Source: Microdon myrmicae
Taxonomy: Eukaryota; Arthropoda; Insecta; Diptera; Syrphidae
Reading direction: 5' to 3'
DNA: 64,000 nt
Assembly (NCBI GenBank): GCA_963931805.1
Contig: OZ007496.1
Span: 116,755,339-116,819,338 of the forward strand
The notes beneath the pieces were generated by a model, which worked only from the letters and a program-made list of their open reading frames with translations, had not been told where the DNA came from and did no database searches. Made by a program: the position numbers and the translations under genes. This document shows, in pieces, positions 22,598 through 33,214 of the stretch; position 1 is the stretch's first letter, and the number at the start of each line of letters is the position of its first letter.

Positions 22598-25341
22598 TGT
22601 GGCGGTTCCGCCAAACCCCACTGTTACTTACCTGAAGAACCCCCATAACTTCGACCCAACCTTATAAGTTTCGCTAATGCAATCGCATTGACACCTTAAA
22701 TGCTTTACGCATCTAGGTTATCTAAGGTATAACCTGAAAGTCCCTGTAAAAGAATTGTTACCTTTCATGCATTTCTTCGCATACGAATTCCCTACAAGAA
22801 TTCTTTCCATTATACAGGTGCATAAACCAAAACCTATTCGGTACCTTCGTTTGCCAGGCAAATTCCAACCTTCCCACACCTGCACCGCAATCTCCCCGCA
22901 GCAAAAACATTTTGCTTCCCAAGGATAATTAATGCTTTCAATGCATTACCTGGAAATGCCTGCAAAGAATTTTTCCTACAAGGGCATTCATACATGTATC
23001 AATGCATCTCTGCATTAGCGACCCAGAACCGAATTTCCAATTAGTGTAGATATTCACACTAGAGTCCGATCCTGACGTCGCCATAGATGCGATGTACAAT
23101 TGACACAGATGGTATATACAAACCGTCATTGTATAACCATCTAATCTGCTTTGCAATGACTTGCAACTATCGATACAGCTGCAAGCACTTTACCCAGAAA
23201 TGCTCCTTTGTTTGAATCTCCAAACAATCATCGTCTTCGTGCATAGCCGCCGGATTGAATTTCAAGCTTTTTTTCCACAAACGAATTTCCCTGCATATAC
23301 AAATGCACGCAAGGGATTCGTTTCGTTCACCAACCCATTAGCATCTTTTCCCAATGGCTATTCGCCTATTTACACAAGGGCATCACTCATCTAAGGCTTT
23401 TATGATGCCCTCGTCCCATATTTGCTTTTAGCGCATCTCTTCAACGCATCGTCGTCTATTTTAGACGCGATGCACTTCATAGACAACGATCTTCTCGATC
23501 CCTTTGTCCTTGCCGCCTGTCTGCTTTGTTTTTCAATTGCCTCCGAGCATGAGTAAACAACACAGATCTTTCCATTGTAAAGGATTTCCTTTTCACTCAC
23601 TTTAAATTCCACACACTTTAAATAAAACACTCATTTGTTTGTTAAATCAATTTAAACTAATTTTTATTCTTAATTCCCATCTATGGGCACAACTTGTACC
23701 TACTAATATCGGTCCGGACACAATTTCAACTTAATTCCACGCACCACTTTTACTTAATCATTTTTGTTTCGGACATACTTTTAAAATTAACTCCGCGCAC
23801 CACTTTCAGACCAACTCGGTCAAGTCTCAACACCCAACTCTTTTTTATCTCACCGTCTCGGTCGAGATTCAAAATTCAACTCGAAAAAGTCTCCCGTCTC
23901 GGTCGAGATTCGTAAACCAACTCACCAAAGTCTCGCCGTCTCCGTCGAGATTCAAAAACCAAACTCTCAAACGAAGACCTGTTTTTTCTTCATCCTGAAG
24001 ATCGAAGGATTGGCGCTTCTTTCTTTATCTTTCCCGGCTTGGGATCAAACGCGGAAACACAAAGGGAAAAATCAACAGAGGATCGTGCGAATGCACATTT
24101 ATAATCCTCTATGTTGATATGCGCTAAACGAATGTGTAATTCGTTTTATGATGCCTGTTGTTTGTTCTAGCCGACTCGGCAAGGATCCCTTTTGTAAGGA
24201 TACGTTAGGGAATACAAATAGAGAATTGTGCTAATGAGCATTTCTGATTCTCTATGTTGCTTATTTTAGCCGAATGGGCAAGGATCTTTTCCGTGGGGAA
24301 TCGATACAAAGGCGAATATTTTCCTTTTGTTTGTTTTTACTTAATTTTGTTAAAACGAAAACTGGCGTTGGTTGTTTTAATTGTTTTAGATAACCATTTT
24401 TCTGAGGTCTCGTAAAATTGCTGGCGCGCAATTTTTTATGATACTCAATGGTTTTGTTTGAAGGACGGCATCTGACCTGCACATTTGGCTCTTAGGGGTT
24501 GTTGTCGTGAACCCTTGGTTCAATGATTATATTTCCCAGTTTTTTATGTGAGCAAATTGAACGTATAGTTCAATTTGCTTGGAGTTTAATTGATTAGCGC
24601 AAATCGAACGTTTAGTTTGATTTGCTTGCTATCAATTTATGCGGGACGAGGTGTATGAGGTAATGCTTTGATTTAGCATTATGTCACATCCTTTAAGTGG
24701 ATGTTTTTGGCGTGTATCGCCGTTAGTGGTGGAGACTAGCTCCAAAAGGGTAATTTTTATGGGATGGGTGGTTAGGGTCGTAACACTATTACGAGATCTG
24801 GTTTTCTATTCCACCAAGAGAGACTTTACGTTTTTCTGGTGGTAAGTAAAAACATATCTTTAGTGGAGGGGATATCTACCACCACACCACAAACTCAACC
24901 CAAACGAAGGTTGTATCGCTGAGTCTAATTACATCTGCCGACCACGTTGGTCGCGCGATCTCCCGCTCCTCGTCGCGCGCCGAGGACGCGATAATACCTG
25001 GAGTCGTGCGTGTAGTAAAATAAAATAAGTAAAAATCATGTGCCTCATAGACATAACTCGCATTTTCATAATTTTCATCAAGATCAATATTGTAACATAA
25101 GCAGAGGGTTTAGTTTAGTGAATAAAACATTAACGTAGCATTCTAGTGTTTTACTTTTCTCGTAAATTGTTTCCGGTGTTGTGCAGTTTTGTCCTGCGTT
25201 ATTTTCTGTGTTGTCCGCTCCGTATTTTGGTCTTCGGTTTGTCGGCTTGCGAACGATACGTGTCGGAACTTTGTAGGAAGTCATGTTGGTGGAGGAAAGT
25301 GAACCGAGTGTCCGTGTTTGGCACAATACTTCCTCCCCACA
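22598..25341 (+). mobile_element. Solo LTR, family I, containing a nested family III LTR
   Basis: Ends TGTGGCGGTTCCGCC and CTTCCTCCCCACA with TSD AAAC (22594-22597, 25342-25345). The left part (22598-23575) and right part (24790-25341) both match the 16645-17725 LTR. The middle is an inserted LTR of another family. Without it the LTR is about 1.5 kb. No open frame longer than about 140 codons is seen, and none resembles retroelement proteins. Confidence 0.87.
23576..24785 (-). mobile_element. Nested solo LTR, family III (1.21 kb)
   Basis: On the minus strand it starts TGTTACGACCCTAACC and ends in CCTTTACA, matching the plus-strand copy at 13583-14703. The flanks CCAT (23572-23575) and CTAT (24786-24789) fit a 4-bp TSD with one change. 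It contains tandem CTCGGTCGAGATTC-type motifs (about 23860-23955) and several perfect hairpins, for example arms 24551-24562/24568-24579. Confidence 0.82.
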
Positions 25342-25345
25342 AAAC

Positions 25346-25640
25346 CACCAATGCAACGCTCCAGTAGATCGTCTCCTGATAAATATACGTATATCGGAAG
25401 AATATTCTTTTGTATTTCTGGGTGTTCTTTCAAAAAATAAACTGGTAAACTTGATTGGACTAGAAATTAAACGATAGAGGCCGTAAGGATCTCTCGTTCG
25501 CTTACCTGCCATCGGTACTTTTGCGCATCACTTCCGTGACTTTCAAGGTACATTAAGGGCTTTCTGCTGAACCCCAAACCTTGACATCACATTATTCAGA
25601 TGCTTAAATAAATTTTAAAGCAAAACAATTTTTTTTCTTT
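25346..25640. other. Unassigned flank
   Basis: Continuation of the sequence left of 22594. I see no coding similarity. The 142-codon minus-strand frame across 25084-25512 spans the LTR boundary, so it is not a real gene. Confidence 0.3.
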
Positions 25641-25644
25641 ACAA

Positions 25645-26784
25645 GGACTTCCCCCTTTAAGGAAAAGTAAGCGTAATAGCACTCTTTCGCCATGGTGGAA
25701 TATCACCCCATGTCGCTATAGGTTCCGCGATATGGACCGGAGAACCTGTAGGGCTTTCACGAACCGTACAAATCATCATAGGCTGAGATGTCTTCGTTCC
25801 ACCAAGGAACATACTCACCTATACCAAACATCACGTGCCCACAGACACGTGTCCCCAAACTCCACCTTTTAACCTGACCAAAGGTGACATCCATAGTGGG
25901 GCCCCAAGTCCTGAACAATTTCCCTACGCCTGCACGGCGATCGAAGGACACGACACAGCATAGAAATTGTGTATCGATCCATTAACTGGATAAACACAAG
26001 TGGTTGGCACAGCTGCGCCATATGTCGACAAACATCAAATCCCCGGCCATAAGCCAAGTGCCGTAAAACAATCCGTCGGCAAAACCTTTGTCCCTGCCGC
26101 AATGCACTTCGCCTAAACAAAGGTCATTGCGGAGAAACAGCAATAAACGAAAACGCTGTTCCCATAGGGCAAAGCAAATACGATAATTACCACGATCCCA
26201 GGATCGCCAAGAATAAACAACACACCCGAATGTTTGCCTAAGCAACGCAACAGAAGTTCGAAAATGCTGGCGATCCCACAGACGACAAACCCCGCGCCTG
26301 TATGTGTGAGTGCGATCTTCCCTGGTAGAGAGATTCTCGATTAAGAGAGAATTACCAGGACAAGGAAAACTAAAGGGAAAAGAGAACTATGGGGTGAATA
26401 GAATCATCCCCAGAAGAAAAATGAGTGAGTCTACATAGAGAACCTCGACAGGTTGAACTGCGCAACGCGATAAAACGAAAAGCAAAATATTGTGAACTCT
26501 TAGCCGAACTGTAGTGTAAACAAAATATAAGAAAATTAATATAGCGTACGCAGTTGCCATTGTCTATTTTAATTCACCATTTATTTCTTTGTGCTAAATA
26601 TAAACGAAACGTAAAATATTGTAAACTCTTACCGAACTGTAGTGTAAACAAAATATAGGAGAATTAATAAAACGTGTCTGAAAACAATCTCGTAGTGTTT
26701 TATTTGTAGTTGCATTCGCTCTGTCTTCGGTTTGGGGACAGTGTTCGGCGGAACATATTCGACCAAAGTCAAAATCCGCCAAAA
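25645..26784 (+). mobile_element. LTR, family I-related, with internal duplication
   Basis: The central part (about 25750-25880) is homologous to the minus-strand LTR 28843-29600, sharing the segment with GGAACATACTCACC and the paired CACGTG motifs. The right end GGCGGAAC...CCGCCAAA also matches that LTR's 3' end. A segment of about 75-125 bp is duplicated (about 26478-26545 and 26598-26668). The 5' boundary and TSD were not found, so it may be truncated. Confidence 0.6.
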
Positions 26785-26789
26785 ACCCT

Positions 26790-27097
26790 TTATGTATGTT
26801 TCAGACGAATGGCCTGAACTAAAGTTGGGAAATTGACGTATTCACACAGTTGTAACTAAAGAAGCTTCATTTCATGGTGACGCTACTCGATAAATACCAC
26901 TAAACGGTAAGAAATTTCCAAGGTGAACCAGTTTTCTATTCAGATCTCCGAAGGACTACGTCAGGGTGAACAAGATGCAAGTGATTTAATAAGAAACCAA
27001 ATCATAATCAAGTCTTCTCGGCGGACTCGAGTACTCTCACGAAACAAGATCAACGTACCACTAGTAATGAAATGTAATCTAAGGACTCGATTCTCTA
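26790..27097 (+). other. Unassigned sequence with a short RT-like motif
   Basis: A plus-strand frame contains SEGLRQGEQDA (about 26945-26980). This resembles the GLRQGD box of RTE-type reverse transcriptases, but no other RT motif follows. Possibly a small LINE remnant; otherwise unassigned. Confidence 0.25.
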
Positions 27098-27111
27098 ATA
27101 TGAATCTAAAT

Positions 27112-27416
27112 TACTACTATTTATTGGCCTGTAGGAACCCGAAAGTTCATGACCTCACTGACTCGACTCGGCCATTGTTCCCTGTCCTGTGCGCTCTCCG
27201 TCCACGTTCGACCATCCGATCCGATCTCCTCGAGGTCCAACCTAACATTATCCTCCCATCTCCGTCGCGGCCGCCCTGTCGGTCTCTTTCCCGTTGGTTT
27301 GCCGTCAAGAATTCTATGCACGGTCCTATCGTTGCCCATTCGCGCCACGTGTCCGGCCCATCTTAATCTTCGCGACTTAATTACTCTCACTATTGTTGGG
27401 TTGCGGTATAGCAATG
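27112..27416 (-). mobile_element. LINE-A 3' fragment with 14-bp TSD
   Basis: A 5'-truncated LINE-A copy of about 305 bp. The minus strand encodes LYRNPTIVRVIKSRRLRWAG through RPRRRWEDNVRLDLEEI to VMNFRVPTGQ, then an AAT-type tail. It is flanked by ATATGAATCTAAAT at 27098-27111 and 27417-27430, a perfect 14-bp TSD that proves independent retrotransposition of a truncated copy. Confidence 0.92.
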
Positions 27417-27430
27417 ATATGAATCTAAAT

Positions 27431-28132
27431 GCCGTCCATCAATATTTACAAGCAGCAAAGCGCTGATCAAAACACAATCTGACTTTTTGACATAGTTGAC
27501 ATACCTTCGTTGCCCAAGGAACGACTAGGACCCGAGATTTTCTTCTAAAGGTGAAGTCTGCATCTCCCCTGGTCTGATTTGGTTTTTCAAAGCGAAAAAC
27601 ACAACAACTCGGACATTGTTTGGGTAAAAATCGTATTGAGAGGCTCCGTTAAATTTCTTGTCGGTATTACCGTTCCCCAAATGACGGTTGACCAGCAAGA
27701 CTCTACCAAAATATCTCGAAGACTTTCGCTATTATATTATTATTATATTATTTACTATTATACTATATTTGAAATATTGTAGGATATACACTTTTTTTTG
27801 TGTTTAAACTGAATTATGTGCGGATCAAGATTTTTGTTTTTTTGGCTAATACACAATATAATATGTTTTTCGAATCTTTACACTAGAAACTGATAATTTA
27901 TTTCTGCTTGCAACTCTGTTTTTTTCACTAATTGAGTAAAAACACTGAATGTCCTCTATTTTTTTTTCTTCAAAGATCAACACCAAGGGGTTGGTTCGCT
28001 GTCGTACTACCAATCTTCCGGTGGATAAAAATCCATCAAACAACATGGCAGTAGTCCGTTGGTATAACCAGCGGTTTCCCCTCGTGCTATTCCATTTCAT
28101 TTGGATGCCCATGTAACCTGCATAACGAGTGT
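27431..28132. other. Unassigned sequence
   Basis: No recognisable gene or repeat. AT-rich around 27730-27880. Confidence 0.3.
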
Positions 28133-28345
28133 TTGAGCACCCGAATTTGCCGCCACATATCCTCAGTTAACATAAACATCCATGATCTAACACAATTTCA
28201 CCAACTTACTCTAATGCACGAGGATGTCAAACGGCTGCGACCCTCGTCAAGCTGTTTCATGGTCATGCAACGCAGAGCCACCTGCGATCACGTAACACAC
28301 AATCCACACACCCTCAGCGTAATTCACACGCTCAACGGTTGATGC
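28133..28345 (+). repeat. Dispersed repeat segment, unknown family
   Basis: The plus-strand frame reads KRLRPSSSCFMVMQRRATCDHVTHNPHTL. Part of it matches the minus strand at about 443-560. It abuts LINE-D, which ends abruptly at its right edge. Possibly the coding end of an unidentified retroelement; I cannot assign it. Confidence 0.4.
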
Positions 28346-30206
28346 AAGTGCCGTTCATAGACAGTATATTTACTTTGGGGCTCGACTTTGACGACAAGAG
28401 CCAGCACTGAGTTTTTTGGGCATTGAATTCTAATCGGTTAGATAATTCACACTGATATATCATGTTGAGGTCTGAATTCAATGTATTAAGCATAAGTTGT
28501 TGCTTGGTAGTGACGTTCGAAGATTTTGGAGGGGAGTGTTCGTATAAGTATGAGAAACTCAACGTGCTATCATCAGCAAACGAGTAAATTGTGTTATGAG
28601 TAATTGACAAGAGATCATTTATAATGAATAGAAAGAGAGTGGGTGAGAGTACCGAACCATGGGGAGGACCTGCATTAATTTGATGGGAGACAGATTTGAC
28701 TCCATCAAGAACCACTTGCATTGCACGGACAAAAGATAGTCACTTATCCATTGGATCAGAGAATTGTCCACTCCGTATGAATGTAGTTTGGCTCGATGAC
28801 AAACTCTGTCGACGGCTTTCGAGATACCCAGTGCAACAACCTTTTGGCGGTTTTGTGTGTTGTCCAAGTGTTCCGCCGATCAGTGTTTACCGCAGAGAAA
28901 AGAAAACACAGAAAAGCACACAGTAAAAAATTGAAACTCAGAAAAAATTGTTTAAATTGAACTTTTATTTTTTTGGTTTTATATTTCCTTTATCAGTAGG
29001 TACACAAACGTTCGAGTGTTCGCAGTATTACAATTTCTGATGACGAGACACAACCGCTCCTTGGGTTCACAACATAATATTTTTATAATTTAATGCTGTC
29101 GTTCGACGGCACGATATAGTGTTCCTGCTAGGTGTTTGTGGCAAAACGAATCACTAGGCACGACTTCAAATTTCACCCGCTAGATTACACACGTGCCGTT
29201 ACTTTTTTTTAACCTAATACAAATTCTTTTCACGGGCCGACCTCCTCGTTGGGGTTCAAAGCGACTGTATCTATCGACCTCCTCGGTGGGGATCTCTCGG
29301 TTCGACTATGCGATATAGACTAACTGTCTCTATCTTTAAAATTCCATTCAACCCTTTCATCCCGCATCTGCAAAAGAAAATTTCCCATCCAATCTGCAAA
29401 GAGAATTTTTCCATCATCAATCCATCATTCTCCTTTCCGTCATCATTGGTGTATGTAATGTTACCTTTTGTTTCAGGTGGGAGGAAGCACTTTTGGGACA
29501 CGTGTCTGTGGGCACGTGTAATGGTTAAAGGTGAGTATGTTCCTTGGCGGAAAGGACATCTCAACCTATATTGGGTTGTGTGGTTCGTAGAACCGCCACA
29601 ACCTTGCTTTCTCCGAAGTAGTGGATGAAATTGCTCCACTTTTCGGTAAGGTATGTCATCAAATCTCTTATGGACCGGTTGCTACGACAGCCATATTGGC
29701 GGTCATTGAGGAGGTAATTAGATTCCAGATATTTCGAAAGTTGACAGTTAATCAGTGATTCCATTACCTTGGAGAGAATAGAAGTTAGTGCTATGGGTCG
29801 ATAAGAAGAAAGGGATAATTTGTCACCCTTTTTGGGAATTGGCTGAATGTTCGCTGACTTCCATCTATTTGGGAAACGGCCAGCAGAGAAAGACAAATGG
29901 GAGAGTTTCCGCAGTGGTTGAACATCCCTTCAAGAGAATTGGGGGATTGCCATCCGGACCAACGGATTTGTTTGCGTTTAGCTCTTTGAGTGGGCGGGCA
30001 ACAGTACGCGTTCGGAAGGGTATCTGGCTCATGGTGTGCTGCTTATGCTCAAGTTGAGGTGGAACTGATGCGGTATCAGCCAGCGTTGAGTTGGCTGCAA
30101 AATGTGCAACGAGTAGATTCACCTTCTCTACTGCAGTGGTGACTGGTTTGTCATCGACTATAAGCGATGGAATGGATGAAGGGACCGAGTTTTTAATGTT
30201 TTCCAC
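28346..30206 (-). pseudogene. LINE-D reverse transcriptase (interrupted)
   Basis: RT motifs on the minus strand: KSVGPDGNPPILLKG (about 29950), ANIQPIPKKGDKLSLSSYRPIALTSILSKV (about 29850-29770), RQYGCRSNRSIRDLMTYLTEKW (about 29715-29655), then, after the LTR, KVVALGISKAVDRV (about 28840-28795), NAGPPHGSVLSPTLF (about 28680-28640) and the catalytic YSFADDSTLSFS (about 28590-28555). The residue pattern is that of Jockey/CR1-like LINEs, with several substitutions in conserved positions. The LTR insertion inactivates it. Confidence 0.83.
28843..29600 (-). mobile_element. Solo LTR, family I-related (758 bp)
   Basis: On the minus strand it begins TGTGGCGGTTCTACG and ends CCGCCAAA, an inverted terminal pair with one change, and is flanked by TSD ACCT (28839-28842, 29601-29604). 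It splits the LINE-D RT between FGESK and VVALGISKA. It shares its interior with 25645-26784. Paired CACGTG palindromes are near 29500-29520. Confidence 0.88.
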
Positions 30207-30297
30207 GAATGCCCAGAAGTTTCTACTATCTGTGGGAGAGTGTAGTATTGTTGTCTCACTCTTTGGTCGTGCAAGAACTTGGTGCGTTGAATATATG

Positions 30298-30818
30298 TGT
30301 TGTATTCCAGAATACTACCCTTATTCGCCTTAACACTAATCTCATGTCCGTTCTAACACAACCTTTAAAACTACATCCGCACATATCTTACATTCTCATT
30401 TAATGAAATTCATAAATAAACAGACACAATATTCTATATCCAGTCACTTACAGCACATTTAAAAACATGCCCCTTTTCATAACAAGCACATTTTTCATTT
30501 CAAAACATAGCCACTTTGATTTTCGTTCAAAGTTTATTCAAAATTTTAAGTCACAGAGACTTCTAGATTGCTTTGTTCATTTTATACGACACAGTTAGTT
30601 GGAACAAAATGTTCTATAAAAACAGGAAAATTTATATTGTAAAAGTAGTTCAAGTTAGAGCTCAGCTTGAGATAGCTGAGTTCAATAAAATATAAAAATA
30701 AATAAAACCTATAATAAATTTAATTAATAAGAACTATAATTGTTTTAATAAAAGAAAAGATATTCTAACCCGCACGCTCTTCCCTCGAAAAAGGAAGCAC
30801 GGCGCTGGAGACGTAACA
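30298..30818 (-). mobile_element. Solo LTR, family IV (521 bp)
   Basis: The plus-strand ends are TGTTGTATTCCAG and GACGTAACA, with TSD TATG (30294-30297, 30819-30822). Its right end and left end correspond, inverted, to the start and end of 12483-13094. It is inserted in the LINE-D linker. Confidence 0.87.
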
Positions 30819-32021
30819 TATGCATTGCAGTCATTTCTAGCTCTCCTAAATCTTTTCCGGTTTTCCTCAGTATTATTTGATTTATACAACCAGAAGCTCA
30901 ACTCTTTAGCCTTAACGGCTTCTCTGCACCCAGAATCGAACCACATATTTCTCTTGGGTTTGATACTGTTTACTCCGTGTGAAATAAAGGTCCGCATGCC
31001 AAATAGAATCGTGTCCTTCAATGTGTCCACTGTAAAGTCAACATCGTTACTAAGGAAAACTAAAACCAATTTAACCCCGCAAAAAAGTCGTTCAGACCTT
31101 CCCAGTCGGCTTTCTCGTAGAACCATACTGCTCTTTTGGGAGCTTTCTCATTAACGTTACTGTTAGTTAGAGAAAATTTAGCTGACACGACACAGTGGTC
31201 TGAAATGCCCAAGGCCGAAGAAACTTCAATTGAATATTTGTTTGGGTGGGAGGTGAGAAACAAGTCCAGTGAGTTGGCGAAATGACCATATATATCTGGT
31301 ACCCGTGTTGACTGATTGACAAGTCGAGTTAAACTATTTGAATCAGGAAAAAACTGGACATATTGACCTTCAGGTGTTGTGTGTCCGGAGTGATGAAGTC
31401 ACTGAGAGTTATGCACATTAAGATAACCCGCCATCCAAGTTTGGGCTTCTGTAAAGAAAACAGTAATGTATGATATGCCTACGGACGTGAAGTTTTAGTT
31501 CAGAGAAATTAAATTCTGGGTTGGCACAGAGCCCATATTGTGGCAGAGGCTGATAAGCAATATCATTCATATGTATGAGGCTATACCACGATGTGGAAAG
31601 AACAGAGGCACGAAGTTATATCCAGGTAGATTAAAATCGGAAATATCTGTATTGGTAATTACCTGGATTTCGCTAAGTGCAAGGATAGTTGGTTTCTGGT
31701 TAGAAACGTGGGCAGACACAGAAGAGAAATTGCACCTCACATGTTACACAGATCAACGCGAAATTCTCGCTCCATTGAAATTGCACTACACAGAAAACCA
31801 ACACCGCCTCGGGAAAGGAGGCAAGTCGGGACCAGCAATAGATAAGATAAGAGAAAATATGTTATTAAGGGCAGGTTCTGAACCCGGCACCCAAAAAAAA
31901 AAAAAAAAAAAAACATGATTTTCGAAATTTTTTCTCACAAAAGAAAATTAATAAATGAGTCAAACTTTTTGTCACTTATTTATTTACTTATAGGATTTAA
32001 AAAAATGTTTTTTATTAGCAA

Positions 32022-32199
32022 ATCATCATCATCATCGGCACTACAACCGGGAGCCAGTCTTGGCCTTGTTAAATTTTCCATAATGATTAGCTTTTTCCGG
32101 GCAAGGTCATTAGTCTTGCGCCAGAGGCTCCCCGACGGAGAATCGAACCCCGGTCTCCCGCGTGACAGGCGGGTATGCTAACCACTATACTATCGAGGA
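32022..32199 (-). mobile_element. tRNA-Asp-headed SINE with a LINE-B-derived body
   Basis: The minus strand starts with a 72-nt tRNA-Asp-like head (32199-32128). The body (about 32127-32022) begins GGCGCAAGACTAATGACC and contains ATTATGGAAAATTTAACAA, which match the LINE-B leader at 33384-33445. It then switches to GGCCAAGACTGGCTCCCGG and TTGTAGTGCCGATGATG, which match the LINE-B 3' end at 36400-36444, including the GAT-repeat tail. No TSD was visible. It presumably relies on LINE-B protein for mobility. Confidence 0.82.
32128..32199 (-). tRNA. tRNA-Asp(GTC)-like sequence, head of a SINE
   Basis: The 72-nt sequence folds as tRNA-Asp: acceptor TCCTCGA pairs with TCGGGGA, the anticodon loop is CTGTCAC with GTC (plus-strand 32164-32166), and the anticodon stem is CCCGC/GCGGG. 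The T stem CGGGG/CTCCG has one G-T pair. The D stem has an A-C mismatch. The pol III A box TAGTATAGTGG is intact and the B box GGTTCGATTCT has one change. No T-run terminator follows, since the SINE body begins at once. It is most likely a promoter head rather than a functional tRNA gene. Confidence 0.75.
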
Positions 32200-32774
32200 G
32201 CCCATTGTTAAAAAATAAAGTCACAAAAATTTCTGACTAGCCCGGTTTTGTGACCGTCTCAAAAACAAGTATTCGCACTATGATCACTATGGCACCTGCA
32301 ATAATTATCAAAAGAATATTTAGAAAATATATGTGTAGTTGGATTCCGAACTAGAATCTTTAACTTAAGTTGAAAATTAAACTAATGGCAAATATTTACA
32401 GTTTTGTTACCAAATTTTCTCTTTTATTCGTTCTTTAAAGTTCTGTCAAAAAAAAAAAAAACATCATCTTGATTCTACTTCAGGAAAAATCAAATCTCCT
32501 TTAAAATAAAAGAAAATGAAGTCTATCGATTAAGTAGTTTTTAATAATCTTGATCATATACCAAGAAAATACGATTTTACATCAGACGCGTTTAAAGATT
32601 TGATTGAAAGTCGATCGAGTATAAAAGTAAAAAAGTAGGTTTCGTTATTATGCCATAACATTTTGCTAAATTAATTTCTTTAACGTTTTGGGAATACATT
32701 CTATATATAACAAGTCATTGCAAAATGAAAAAAAAAAAAATAATTTTTGGTCGGTCGGGATGAGAACCTGCCCT

Positions 32775-32860
32775 TAATAATAGTAATAATAATAATAGTA
32801 ATAATAATAATAGTAATAATAATAATAGTAATAATAATAATAGTAATAATAATAATATTC
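32775..32860 (+). repeat. Compound microsatellite, 15-bp units
   Basis: About five tandem AGTAATAATAATAAT units lie immediately outside the TTAA-flanked element. Confidence 0.9.
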
Positions 32861-33201
32861 AAGCCACTGATTATTTCATGACCTTTGAAAGATTACACAA
32901 AATATTACACATTTTCGGATATCCAAAAGTTTTTCTGCTCTTAGATAAATATATGGAATATAACAAACTCCTAAGAGTTGGCCAATATGGAGTCCATAGC
33001 AAGTGGCCAACGAGTGTCCTTTTAAGTTTTATAAGCGACGCCAGCAATAGAAAAACTCTGTGTATCAAGAACGGTCATAATTGATATTTCCAATACTGAC
33101 ATAAATCCTTAGTAAGTAGTATTCGTTTCTATGTACATTCCCAACAGCTTTGCGATAAAAAGGTTCGTAGGAATTCTATGAATGCGGGTTATGGTAGATG
33201 T
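32861..33201. other. Unassigned sequence left of LINE-B
   Basis: A 68-codon plus-strand frame (32878-33084) resembles no family I know and is probably chance. This is the insertion target region of LINE-B. Confidence 0.3.
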
Positions 33202-33214
33202 ACATACGTTTGAA

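Larger units (their letters stand above)
28346..31735 (-). mobile_element. LINE-D: Jockey/CR1-like LINE, split by two solo LTRs
   Basis: Minus-strand element, truncated at both ends. The endonuclease trace covers about 31735-31150 (QKPTILALSEIQV, LGISDHCVVSAKF). Next come the linker (about 31060-30825), the RT start (30206-29605) and the RT core (28842-28346). It is interrupted by LTRs at 30298-30818 and 28843-29600; each LTR's TSD restores frame continuity when one copy is removed. The endonuclease contains stops and deletions. It ends after the FADD box, so the 3' part of the RT and the 3' UTR are missing. Confidence 0.82.
31869..32773. mobile_element. Terminal-inverted-repeat element flanked by TTAA
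   Basis: GGGCAGGTTCT at 31869-31879 is mirrored by AGAACCTGCCC at 32763-32773, and TTAA flanks both ends (31865-31868 and 32774-32777). The inverted match extends outwards to TTATTAA/TTAATAA, so a longer inverted repeat with a different TSD is possible. It has no transposase, and carries a short tRNA-headed element (32022-32199). Without it the element is about 0.73 kb, a non-autonomous DNA transposon, perhaps piggyBac-like by its TTAA target (inference). Confidence 0.6.

Noticed and set aside
25084..25512. 142-codon minus-strand ORF as a gene
   Set aside because: It crosses the right boundary and TSD of a solo LTR, so it cannot be an ancestral gene.
32128..32199. Functional tRNA-Asp gene
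   Set aside because: The fold and anticodon are good, but there is no T-run terminator, the D stem and B box carry changes, and it is fused to a SINE body with a LINE tail. I report it as the SINE head.
32775..32860. CRISPR-like array
   Set aside because: The 15-bp units are simple AT-rich microsatellite repeats with no unique spacers, in a eukaryotic context.
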